Shown: piece by piece, positions 1-6,485 of the stretch
Position numbering within the stretch: position 1 is the stretch's first letter
How the letters are laid out: the number at the start of each line of letters is the position of its first letter
Notes under the pieces: generated by a model
Databases searched by the model: none
What the model was told of the DNA's origin: nothing
The model's input: only the letters and a program-made list of their open reading frames with translations
From: an uncultured beta proteobacterium
GTDB taxonomy: Bacteria; Pseudomonadota; Gammaproteobacteria; Burkholderiales; Burkholderiaceae_C
DNA: 7,978 nt
Direction of reading: 5' to 3'
NCBI GenBank assembly: GCA_903886165.1
Contig: CAISLL010000170.1
Span: forward strand, 1-7,978
Program-made: the position numbers and the translations under genes

Positions 1-1364
1 CCTACCGGCACACTCATGCCCGGCAACCCGGCCAACGAAGCGGGCAGGGTGAAGATGTCGGCCAGGTAGTCCGCCAGCGGGTCACTGTGGCCGCCAAGTT
101 TCCATGCCACGGTGGGCGCCACCGGGCCGGCGATCACATCACAGATCTTGAAGGCCTGCTGAAAATCGTCGGCAATCATGCGGCGGATTTTTTGCGCCTG
201 CAGGTAATAGGCGTCGTAATACCCATGGCTCAGCACATAGGTGCCAATCATGATGCGACGTTTCACCTCATCACCAAACCCCTGGGCGCGGGTTTGCAGG
301 TACATGTCGTTCAAGTCGGTGTATTGGTCGGCCCGGAAGCCAAACTTGACGCCATCAAAACGACTCAGGTTGCTCGATGCTTCGGCGGGCGCGATGATGT
401 AATAAACCGGAATCGATAAATCGGTGCGTGGCAATGAAATAGGCACCAGGGTGGCGCCCAGTTTTTCGTATTCCTTCAGGGCTGCATCGACTGCGGCGCG
501 CACGTCAGGCGCCAGGCCGTCTCCAAAAAATTCAGCAGGCACACCAATGCGCAGGCCAGCCATATCAGCGTTCAAAGACACTGAGAAATCTTCGGCAGGT
601 GTGTTCAGCGAGGTCGAATCGCGGTCAGGGTCCGGGCCACACATGGCACTCAACAGCAGGGCACAGTCTTCTGCGGTGCGGGCCAGAGGCCCGGCCTGGT
701 CCAGGCTGGAGGCAAACGCCACCATGCCATAACGCGACGCGCGGCCATACGTGGGCTTGATGCCGGTGACGCCGCAAAAGGACGCAGGCTGGCGAATCGA
801 GCCACCGGTGTCCGTGCCAGTGGCCGCCGGTGTCAGGCGTGCTGCCACTGCCGCTGCACTTCCACCTGACGAACCACCGGGCGTGCAGGTGCGGTCCCAT
901 GGGTTTTTGACCGTACCATAGGCGGAGTTTTCATTGGCCGAGCCCATGGCGAATTCATCACAATTGAGCTTGCCCAACGTCACCATACCAGCCCCATGAC
1001 CACTGCCCGGAACGCCTGCGCCAAGCTTGGCCACCACCGTGGCATCAAATGGCGAGAGGTAGCCCCTGAGCATCTTTGAGCCGGCAGTTGACGCGAAATC
1101 ACGCGTCACAAAAATGTCCTTGTGCGCCAGCGGCACACCTTCAAGCCGGCCTGGCGTGCCGGTAGAAATCCGTGCATCAGACGCACGAGCTTGTGCCAGC
1201 GTGATGTCTTCCCGGGTGTCCAGAAACGCGCCGAGTTCGGCGTGTGCCCGGTTCCGGGACAAAAAATGCTGTGCCAACTCAACGGCCGAGACCTTGCGCT
1301 GACCCAGCAGGCCGGCAAGTTCGGCCACTGTTAGATCGTGCAGATTAGAAGAATTTTGCGTCAT
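1..1364 (-). CDS. gatA: Glutamyl-/aspartyl-tRNA amidotransferase subunit A (partial, 3' end outside window)
   Basis: GatA is the amidase subunit of GatCAB. It releases ammonia from glutamine, which GatB uses to convert Glu-tRNA(Gln) and/or Asp-tRNA(Asn) to the amide form in the cytoplasm. Reading down from ATG 1364-1362, 454 codons are open to the left edge; the family is usually about 485-500 residues, so only the C-terminal end is missing. The amidase-signature triad is intact: Lys82 in HKDIF, cis-Ser165 in GGSSGGSAAA and nucleophile Ser189 in TDTGGSIRQPAS. The segment LNCDEFAMGSANENSA is also typical. The start follows the family N-terminus (MTQNSSNLHDLTVAEL), although no clear Shine-Dalgarno precedes it. 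The gene lies 20 bases downstream of gatC, so the two are probably co-transcribed and perhaps translationally coupled. One oddity is a Gly-rich stretch at residues 117-124 that looks like an 8-residue insertion. Identification is firm. Confidence 0.97.
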   Translation of the reverse strand, partial: MTQNSSNLHDLTVAELAGLLGQRKVSAVELAQHFLSRNRAHAELGAFLDTREDITLAQARASDARISTGTPGRLEGVPLAHKDIFVTRDFASTAGSKMLRGYLSPFDATVVAKLGAGVPGSGHGAGMVTLGKLNCDEFAMGSANENSAYGTVKNPWDRTCTPGGSSGGSAAAVAARLTPAATGTDTGGSIRQPASFCGVTGIKPTYGRASRYGMVAFASSLDQAGPLARTAEDCALLLSAMCGPDPDRDSTSLNTPAEDFSVSLNADMAGLRIGVPAEFFGDGLAPDVRAAVDAALKEYEKLGATLVPISLPRTDLSIPVYYIIAPAEASSNLSRFDGVKFGFRADQYTDLNDMYLQTRAQGFGDEVKRRIMIGTYVLSHGYYDAYYLQAQKIRRMIADDFQQAFKICDVIAGPVAPTVAWKLGGHSDPLADYLADIFTLPASLAGLPGMSVPV

Positions 1365-1384
1365 GTTGTGAGATAGGTTGTGGA

Positions 1385-1684
1385 TTATTCAATCACCCGG
1401 GGCACCAGAAACAGTCCGTTTTCAAGCGCGGGGGCATTGCGCTGGTTGGCTTCGCGCTGATTGGCTTCGCTGACGATGTCGTCACGCAAGCGCAGCGCCA
1501 CGTCGCCCATGGTCTCCACCGGGTGCGCCAGCGGAACGATGCCAAGGGTGTCCACGGCACGCATTTTTTCGACAATGACAAAAAAATCATTGAGTTGCGA
1601 GCGCAAACGCTCGCGCTCGTCAGGGACCAGGCCCAAACGGGCCAGGTGGGCCAGGCGGTCAATATCGGCAGCAGAAAGTGACAT
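1385..1684 (-). CDS. gatC: Glutamyl-/aspartyl-tRNA amidotransferase subunit C
   Basis: GatC is the small subunit that wraps around the GatA-GatB interface and stabilises the GatCAB amidotransferase; it has no catalytic residues of its own. The protein is 99 residues, the normal family length. It starts MSLSAADIDRLAHLARL, matching the usual N-terminal helix, has the conserved centre VEKMRAVDTLGIVPLAHP, and ends GLFLVPRVIE, the family's typical C-terminus. The frame stays open upstream to an ATG at 1801, but those 39 extra codons (rich in Cys, Phe and Arg) have no family counterpart, so ATG 1684 was chosen. The Shine-Dalgarno is weak. It is the first gene of the leftward unit, 20 bases before gatA and divergent from mreB. 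Residues 73-82 are two tandem copies of EANQR, encoded by a 15-base direct repeat. Confidence 0.96.
   Translation of the reverse strand: MSLSAADIDRLAHLARLGLVPDERERLRSQLNDFFVIVEKMRAVDTLGIVPLAHPVETMGDVALRLRDDIVSEANQREANQRNAPALENGLFLVPRVIE
1439..1468 (-). repeat. 15-base tandem duplication inside gatC
   Basis: Positions 1439-1453 and 1454-1468 are adjacent copies of the same 15 bases, differing only at 1445 (g) versus 1460 (a). The repeat is in frame and gives EANQR twice, at GatC residues 73-82, just before the conserved C-terminal tail. The mismatch is synonymous (AAT/AAC for Asn), so the duplication is not brand new. Confidence 0.85.
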
Positions 1685-1722
1685 GGTGAAGCAATCGAAA
1701 CAGGGAGTAAAACAAGGGAAAA

Positions 1723-1737
1723 CCCCATGATTTGGGG
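1723..1737 (-). other. Short GC hairpin followed by T-rich run in the gatC leader
   Basis: On the minus strand CCCCA and TGGGG form a perfect 5-bp stem with a 5-base loop, followed at once by TTTT and, after four bases, more T-rich sequence before the gatC start 38 bases away. The layout resembles a very weak intrinsic terminator or attenuator, but the stem is short. Function is inference only. Confidence 0.25.
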
Positions 1738-1870
1738 CGTCGTGCACAGGCGATAGGGTATTATCCCGCCTTTGAGCAGCACCGCGCGCCAGCGCTGTCA
1801 TTCGCCAAAATCACACCATTTTGACAACGTTACCGGGTGACATGCGGGCCGAAGCGCCCCTGTGCCCATG

Positions 1871-1874
1871 AGGA
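1871..1874 (+). promoter_or_regulatory. Ribosome binding site of mreB
   Basis: AGGA lies 7 bases before the ATG at 1882, good Shine-Dalgarno spacing. It decides the mreB start against the in-frame ATG at 1837, which would add 15 residues absent from the family. Confidence 0.75.
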
Positions 1875-1881
1875 CTTATCC

Positions 1882-2925
1882 ATGTTTGGAACTTTCCGTC
1901 AGTACTTTTCGACTGACCTTGCCATTGACCTAGGCACCGCCAATACCCTGATCTACGTGCGCGACAAAGGGATTGTGCTGGACGAACCATCGGTAGTGGC
2001 GATTCGCCACGAAGGCGGCCCTCAAGGGAAAAAAACCATCCAGGCGGTCGGCAAGGAAGCCAAGGCGATGCTGGGCAAGGTGCCTGGCAACATCGAGGCC
2101 ATTCGGCCGATGAAAGACGGCGTGATTGCTGACTTCACCGTCACCGAGCAAATGCTCAAGCAATTCATCAAGATGGTGCACCCGCGCTCCATCTTCCGCC
2201 CCAGCCCGCGCATCATCATTTGCGTGCCTTGCGGCTCCACCCAGGTTGAACGCCGTGCCATCCGCGAAAGCGCCCTGGGCGCCGGCGCCAGCGACGTGTA
2301 CCTGATCGAAGAACCCATGGCCGCCGCCATCGGCGCCGGCTTGCCTGTGTCCGAGGCGCAGGGCTCCATGGTGGTTGATATCGGCGGTGGTACGACCGAA
2401 GTGGGTGTGATCTCGCTTGGCGGGATGGTCTACAAGGGCAGTGTGCGTGTCGGCGGGGACCGTTTTGACGAGGCCATCATCAACTACATCCGCCGCAATT
2501 ACGGCATGCTCATTGGTGAGCCGACGGCTGAAGCCATCAAGAAGAACATTGGCTCGGCCTTTCCAGGCAGCGAAGTGCGCGAGATGGAAGTACGTGGCCG
2601 CAACTTGTCCGAGGGTGTGCCGCGCAGTTTCACCATCTCCAGCAACGAGATTCTCGAAGCCCTGACCGACCCAATCAACAACATCGTGTCCGCAGTGAAA
2701 AACGCCCTGGAGCAAACCCCGCCCGAGCTGGGCGCAGACATTGCCGACCGCGGCATGATGCTCACTGGTGGCGGTGCACTCCTGCGTGACCTCGACCGCC
2801 TGTTGGCTGAGGAGACCGGTCTGCCGGTGCTGGTGGCCGAAGACCCGCTGACCTGCGTGGTGCGCGGTTGCGGCATGGCGCTGGAACAAATGGATCGACT
2901 GGGGTCCATTTTTACCAGCGAATAA
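1882..2925 (+). CDS. mreB: Rod shape-determining protein MreB (bacterial actin)
   Basis: MreB polymerises with ATP into membrane-bound antiparallel filaments that orient the Rod complex and so keep the cell rod-shaped. The product is 347 residues, the same length as Escherichia coli MreB. The N-terminus MFGTFRQYFSTD is short, hydrophobic and basic, like the amphipathic membrane-binding segment of gram-negative MreB. Actin-fold nucleotide motifs follow: phosphate 1 at residues 12-22 (DLAIDLGTANT), the connecting segment IEEPMAAAIGAGLP near 142-155, phosphate 2 at 164-173 (VVDIGGGTTE) and the adenosine motif around 294-299 (LTGGGA). The region VERRAIRESA (122-131) is strongly conserved. It is the first gene of the elongation operon, 15 bases before mreC. 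The start is set by an AGGA seven bases upstream. Identification is certain. Confidence 0.99.
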   Translation: MFGTFRQYFSTDLAIDLGTANTLIYVRDKGIVLDEPSVVAIRHEGGPQGKKTIQAVGKEAKAMLGKVPGNIEAIRPMKDGVIADFTVTEQMLKQFIKMVHPRSIFRPSPRIIICVPCGSTQVERRAIRESALGAGASDVYLIEEPMAAAIGAGLPVSEAQGSMVVDIGGGTTEVGVISLGGMVYKGSVRVGGDRFDEAIINYIRRNYGMLIGEPTAEAIKKNIGSAFPGSEVREMEVRGRNLSEGVPRSFTISSNEILEALTDPINNIVSAVKNALEQTPPELGADIADRGMMLTGGGALLRDLDRLLAEETGLPVLVAEDPLTCVVRGCGMALEQMDRLGSIFTSE

Positions 2926-2940
2926 ACAGGCAAAGCAGCG

Positions 2941-3861
2941 ATGCCACTCGGTACGCTGGACAGCTCCCCTCCACCTTTTTTCAGGCAGGGCCCCTCGGCA
3001 CTGTCAAAACTGGTTTTCTTTAGCACCCTGGCGGTGCTTTTGATGGTTGGTGATGCGCGCTTTCGTGTGACACAACCGCTGCGTGTGCTGGTTGCAAGTG
3101 CCATTTACCCCTTGCAATGGTTGGCCTTGCAGCCAGTCAACTGGTTTCATGGGAGCAGCCAGTATTTTGAGACCGTCAGCAGCTCGCAGCACAAGGAAGC
3201 GGTCGCACAGTATCAGCTTGGATTGCAGTCGCAACGCGCCCTGCAGGTTGAGCAGCTGACGCTGGAAAATGTTCGCTTGCGTGCCTTGCTGGACATGCGT
3301 GCCCGTATCAGCCCCCCTGCATTGGCTGCGCAGGTGTTGTATGACGCGGCCGACCCCTACGCCCGCAAAGTGATCATCGACAAAGGCGCACTGGCCGCAG
3401 TGCTGGCTGGCGCACCAGTCCTTGACGAAGCTGGCATTCTGGGTCAGGTTACTCGGGTCTATCCGCTGGTGAGTGAAGTCACCCTGGTGACAGACCGCAA
3501 CCAGGTCATTCCGGTGCTGAATGTGCGCACGGGAGCGCGTGGCCTGGCGTTTGGCGAGTCAAACTCGCGCAGCGGCGCGCTGGAGTTGCGTTTCATGGAT
3601 GCCAATGCAGATATGGTCGCTGGCGATTTGCTTACCACCAGCGGCGTCGATGGTGTCTACCCGCCGGGTTTGCCAGTAGCGCGTGTGCTGAGGATTGAGC
3701 GCCGTGCCGACTCTGCCTTTGCCCGCATCGTTTGCGAGCCGGTGGCCAAAATGTCCAGTAGCCTGCATGTGCTGGTGTTGCACCCACAGGACGGTCAGGT
3801 TCCGAAGCGTCCGCCAGAAACGGTCACCCCGGCAGCCGTTTCGAGGGGAGTCAAACCATGA
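2941..3861 (+). CDS. mreC: Rod shape-determining protein MreC
   Basis: MreC is a bitopic inner-membrane protein whose periplasmic part binds and activates PBP2, linking MreB filaments to wall synthesis. The protein is 306 residues. It has a short cytoplasmic N-terminus rich in Pro, one membrane segment at about 23-37 (KLVFFSTLAVLLMVG), then the family motif with Tyr56-Pro57 and Pro65. A coiled coil spans roughly 75-120 (many Gln, Leu and Glu), and a beta-rich periplasmic domain runs from about 125 to 280, including GILGQVTRVYPLVSEVTLVT and TTSGVDGVYPPGLPVARV. The C-terminal tail is Pro-rich and probably disordered. The start ATG 2941 gives the N-terminus usual in related betaproteobacteria; only a weak AGG stands upstream. 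The stop codon overlaps the mreD start by 4 bases (ATGA), indicating translational coupling. Confidence 0.98.
   Translation: MPLGTLDSSPPPFFRQGPSALSKLVFFSTLAVLLMVGDARFRVTQPLRVLVASAIYPLQWLALQPVNWFHGSSQYFETVSSSQHKEAVAQYQLGLQSQRALQVEQLTLENVRLRALLDMRARISPPALAAQVLYDAADPYARKVIIDKGALAAVLAGAPVLDEAGILGQVTRVYPLVSEVTLVTDRNQVIPVLNVRTGARGLAFGESNSRSGALELRFMDANADMVAGDLLTTSGVDGVYPPGLPVARVLRIERRADSAFARIVCEPVAKMSSSLHVLVLHPQDGQVPKRPPETVTPAAVSRGVKP
3843..3850 (+). promoter_or_regulatory. Ribosome binding site of mreD, within mreC
   Basis: GAGGGGAG sits 7 bases before the ATG at 3858 and inside the final codons of mreC. It is the strongest Shine-Dalgarno in the operon and supports 3858 as the start rather than the in-frame ATG at 3864. 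Confidence 0.7.
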
Positions 3862-4391
3862 TCATGCCACGCGGTCAGCAACAATTGCTTTTGCCGGCCA
3901 GCCCGCTGTTTATCTGGAGCAGCCTGCTGGCGGCCATGACGCTCAACATGCTCATCAACATGGGCATGGTGGGGCGAGCGGTATGGGTGCCAGATGTGCT
4001 GGCACTGGTGTTGGCATTCTGGGTCATACACCAGCCCCTGCGGGTGGGTGTAGGTACGGGTTTTGTTTTGGGTCTGGCCATGGACGTGCATCAAAGCAGC
4101 CTGCTTGGGCAGCATGCCCTGGCCTATACCGTGCTTGGTTTCCTGGCGATCGGCATTCATCGACGCTTGTTGTGGTTCAGCGTGCCCTCACAGGCAGCCC
4201 AGGTGCTGCCGCTCTTCATTGCCGCGCACGCCTTGTCACTGACTGTGCGCATGCTCGCTGGCGGCGACTGGCCGGGCTGGGCCATGGTGCTGGCGCCCGC
4301 GCTTGAGGCATTGCTGTGGCCAGTGGTTAGCGTGCTGATGTTGATACCGCAAAGGCGCGCACCCGACCCCGATGCGAACCGCCCCTTGTAG
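3858..4391 (+). CDS. mreD: Rod shape-determining protein MreD
   Basis: MreD is a small polytopic inner-membrane protein that works with MreC in the Rod complex; its precise activity is not settled. The product has 177 residues, close to family length, and is strongly hydrophobic with about five or six membrane segments (roughly 16-36, 44-60, 63-77, 87-100, 114-131 and 142-163). The most recognisable block runs from Pro45-Asp46 through Trp55 and Pro60 to the GLAMD...LLGQHALAY stretch (72-90), with Asp76 as a conserved acidic residue. The tail after 164 is charged and Pro-rich. It overlaps mreC by ATGA and has a good Shine-Dalgarno, so it is translated with its neighbour. A second in-frame ATG six bases later cannot be excluded as the true start. 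Confidence 0.95.
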   Translation: MIMPRGQQQLLLPASPLFIWSSLLAAMTLNMLINMGMVGRAVWVPDVLALVLAFWVIHQPLRVGVGTGFVLGLAMDVHQSSLLGQHALAYTVLGFLAIGIHRRLLWFSVPSQAAQVLPLFIAAHALSLTVRMLAGGDWPGWAMVLAPALEALLWPVVSVLMLIPQRRAPDPDANRPL

Positions 4392-4422
4392 GTGGCGCTG
4401 CACTTGAGTTCCCGGTGCCAAT

Positions 4423-6456
4423 ATGACGGTCATCCGCAACATCCAGCTTGAACTCTCGCGCTTTCGCCTGCGCGTGCTGGTGGCCGCTATCGTTGTGGTC
4501 ATGTGCTTCGGTCTCGTGGCTGCGCGCCTGTTTTACCTGCAGGTGATGCGCCATGCCGAACTGCAGGCTCAAGCGGAAAACAACCGCACGGCGATTGTGC
4601 CCATCGTGCCCAACCGTGGTCTGATACTGGATCGGAACGGGGTGGTACTGGCAACCAATTATTCCGCCTTTACACTTGAAATCATGCCTTCCAGGGTGGG
4701 TAACTTGGAGCAAACCATTGACGAGTTGTCTCAGGTGCTGGAAATCACGCCGCGTGACCGCCGCCGGTTCAAGAAACTGCGTGAAGAAGGCAAGAGTTTC
4801 GAATCCCTGCCCCTGCGCAGCCGTCTGACCGACGAAGAAGTGGCCCGTTTTGCCGCGCAACGCTACCGATTTCCTGGGGTTGACATCAAGGCGAGGTTGT
4901 TTCGCAACTACCCGCTGGGCGAATTGGCCAGCCATGTGATTGGCTATATCGGGCGCATCAATGTGTCCGAGAAGGAAAAGCTGGAAGAGTCCGACGATGC
5001 GGCCAATTACCGCGGCACCGAATACATTGGCAAACTTGGCGTGGAGCAGAGTTTCGAGCACTACCTGCACGGCACCACGGGAGTCGACTCGATGGAGACC
5101 TCGGCTGGTGGACGCGCCACCCGGCGTCTGACAAGTCAACAGTCGATTCCAGGTCACACCGTCAAGTTGTCCATTGACATCAAGTTGCAAAAGCTCATTG
5201 AAGACATGTATGGCGAGCGCCGCGGGGCACTTGTTGCACTTGACCCAAAGACCGGCGAAGTGCTGGCCTTTGTCAGTAAACCCACATTCGACCCCAACCT
5301 GTTTGTTGAGGGCATTGACCAGGAAAGCTGGCAGGGACTGAATGGCTCGATTGACAAACCGCTGCTCAACCGCGCACTGCGCGGCACCTACCCGGCGGGT
5401 TCTACCTACAAACCCTTCATGGCGCTGGCCGCCTTGAGTACCGGCAAGCGCGCAGCCAGCACACAGATCAATGACCCTGGTTTTTTCATGTTTGGCGGGC
5501 ACCGCTTTGGCAGCCCGGAGAACGAGCGCGGCGGGATCATGGACATGCACCGGTCGATCGTGGAGTCCAGCAACGCCTATTACTACTCGCTGGCCAACGA
5601 ACTTGGCGTGGACGCCATCCATGACTTCATGAAGCCGCTGGGGTTTGGCCAGATCACCGGCATTGACATTTACGGTGAGGTGCGCGGTGTGCTGCCCAGC
5701 ACAGACTGGAAACGCAATTATTACAAGCGCCCCGAGCATCAAAGGTGGTACGCTGGCGAGACCATCTCGCTCGGCATTGGGCAGGGTTACAACAGCTTTA
5801 CCATGCTGCAACTGGCGCAGGCGACTGCCATCGTGGCCAACAACGGGATCAAGCACAAACCGCAACTGGCGATTGCGACGCAAGACACCAGCGCACAAGT
5901 CAGCACTCCCCTGGCAGCAGAACCACCTGTTGACCTCGGGCTGAAGCCAGAGCACATTGAGGTAATTCGGCGTGCCATGGTCGGCGTGACTCAAGATGGC
6001 ACCTCAAGGCGTGTGTTTGCCGGTGCCCAGTACCTCAGTGCCGGCAAGACCGGCACCGCTCAGGCCGTGTCACTGGGAAAAAACGAAAAGTACAACGCAG
6101 CGCGTATGGAAGAACGTCAGCGTGACCACTCGCTCTACGTTGCCTTTGCGCCGGCCGACGACCCAAAGATTGCGCTCGCCGTGATTGTCGAAAACGCGGG
6201 CTTTGGCTCGACCTCAGCCGCACCCATCGCCCGGCGTGCCTTTGACTATCTGTTGCTGGGTCAATACCCCAGCGACGAAGACATGGACCTGGTGCGCAAG
6301 GGGCAAGCCAGTGCCCCTGTTGGCAAACCGCGTTTGGCCGCCGATGTGCCCTGGCCGCGTGGCGCGACGGCAACCGCAGCGATGGCGGGTGCGTCTGCCG
6401 CATCAGCGCCCAAGCCAGCTGCATCGTTACCAGCCGTCACCGGGACCGCACGGTAA
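4423..6456 (+). CDS. mrdA: Penicillin-binding protein 2, elongation-specific D,D-transpeptidase
   Basis: PBP2 cross-links new glycan strands in the lateral wall and is the transpeptidase of the Rod complex, anchored in the inner membrane with its domains in the periplasm. The 677-residue protein has a basic N-terminus, one membrane anchor at about 17-39, a dimerisation/pedestal domain (about 60-235, with NRGLILDRNG near its start) and a C-terminal transpeptidase domain. The catalytic motifs are intact: Ser327-Thr-Tyr-Lys330 (SxxK), Ser382-Ser-Asn384 (SxN) and Lys542-Thr-Gly-Thr (KTG). Spacing matches E. coli PBP2, whose nucleophile is Ser330. The last 40 or so residues are a low-complexity Ala/Pro tail and make the protein slightly long for the family. 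There is no good Shine-Dalgarno before ATG 4423, but the start fits the family N-terminus. It closes the mre operon; rodA does not follow. Confidence 0.98.
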   Translation: MTVIRNIQLELSRFRLRVLVAAIVVVMCFGLVAARLFYLQVMRHAELQAQAENNRTAIVPIVPNRGLILDRNGVVLATNYSAFTLEIMPSRVGNLEQTIDELSQVLEITPRDRRRFKKLREEGKSFESLPLRSRLTDEEVARFAAQRYRFPGVDIKARLFRNYPLGELASHVIGYIGRINVSEKEKLEESDDAANYRGTEYIGKLGVEQSFEHYLHGTTGVDSMETSAGGRATRRLTSQQSIPGHTVKLSIDIKLQKLIEDMYGERRGALVALDPKTGEVLAFVSKPTFDPNLFVEGIDQESWQGLNGSIDKPLLNRALRGTYPAGSTYKPFMALAALSTGKRAASTQINDPGFFMFGGHRFGSPENERGGIMDMHRSIVESSNAYYYSLANELGVDAIHDFMKPLGFGQITGIDIYGEVRGVLPSTDWKRNYYKRPEHQRWYAGETISLGIGQGYNSFTMLQLAQATAIVANNGIKHKPQLAIATQDTSAQVSTPLAAEPPVDLGLKPEHIEVIRRAMVGVTQDGTSRRVFAGAQYLSAGKTGTAQAVSLGKNEKYNAARMEERQRDHSLYVAFAPADDPKIALAVIVENAGFGSTSAAPIARRAFDYLLLGQYPSDEDMDLVRKGQASAPVGKPRLAADVPWPRGATATAAMAGASAASAPKPAASLPAVTGTAR

Positions 6457-6457
6457 C
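6426..6457 (+). other. Dyad straddling the mrdA stop codon
   Basis: GTTACC (6426-6431) and GGTAAC (6452-6457) are perfect inverted repeats around the mrdA end. No U-tract follows in the plus direction, so this is not a standard intrinsic terminator, though it could protect the 3' end of the transcript. Confidence 0.3.
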
Positions 6458-6458
6458 C

Positions 6459-6470
6459 TGACAACTGTCA
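6459..6470. other. Palindrome between mrdA and the TSUP gene
   Basis: TGACA-AC-TGTCA is a perfect 5-bp inverted repeat with a 2-base centre in the 29-base gap between the two convergent genes. A T-tract is lacking on both sides, so it does not look like a terminator. It may be chance. Confidence 0.3.
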
Positions 6471-6485
6471 ATCAAGCAACCCGAG

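Larger units (their letters stand above)
1685..1881. promoter_or_regulatory. Divergent intergenic region between gatC and mreB
   Basis: This gap must hold the promoters of both the leftward gatCA unit and the rightward mreBCD-mrdA unit. Visible elements are few. On the minus strand GATAAT (1765-1760) could be a -10 box for gatC, but no good -35 stands 16-18 bases upstream. On the plus strand a perfect TTGACA (1821-1826) has no matching -10 at normal spacing. A small dyad CCCCA(5)TGGGG lies at 1723-1737. I cannot assign either start site with confidence. Confidence 0.45.

Noticed and set aside
1..1364. Possible frameshift in gatA suggested by short open frames on both strands
   Set aside because: Codon-by-codon reading from 1364 through the N-terminal, insertion and catalytic regions is continuous and family-like; the short frames are shadows.
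1685..1801. 39-codon N-terminal extension of GatC starting at ATG 1801
   Set aside because: The extension has no counterpart in GatC, and ATG 1684 gives the normal length and N-terminus.
1821..1843. Perfect TTGACA as a -35 box for mreB
   Set aside because: No -10-like hexamer is found 15-19 bases downstream (sequence there is GC-rich), so a complete promoter is not supported.
1837..1881. 15-codon N-terminal extension of MreB
   Set aside because: ATG 1882 has an AGGA seven bases upstream and yields exactly the 347-residue family length.
1930..2889. 319-codon open frame antisense to mreB
   Set aside because: A shadow frame rich in His, Ala and Gly with no family features; mreB fully explains the region.
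4327..5994. 555-codon open frame antisense to mrdA
   Set aside because: It mirrors the codon structure of a high-GC gene, has no recognisable domain, and mrdA on the other strand has full catalytic motifs.
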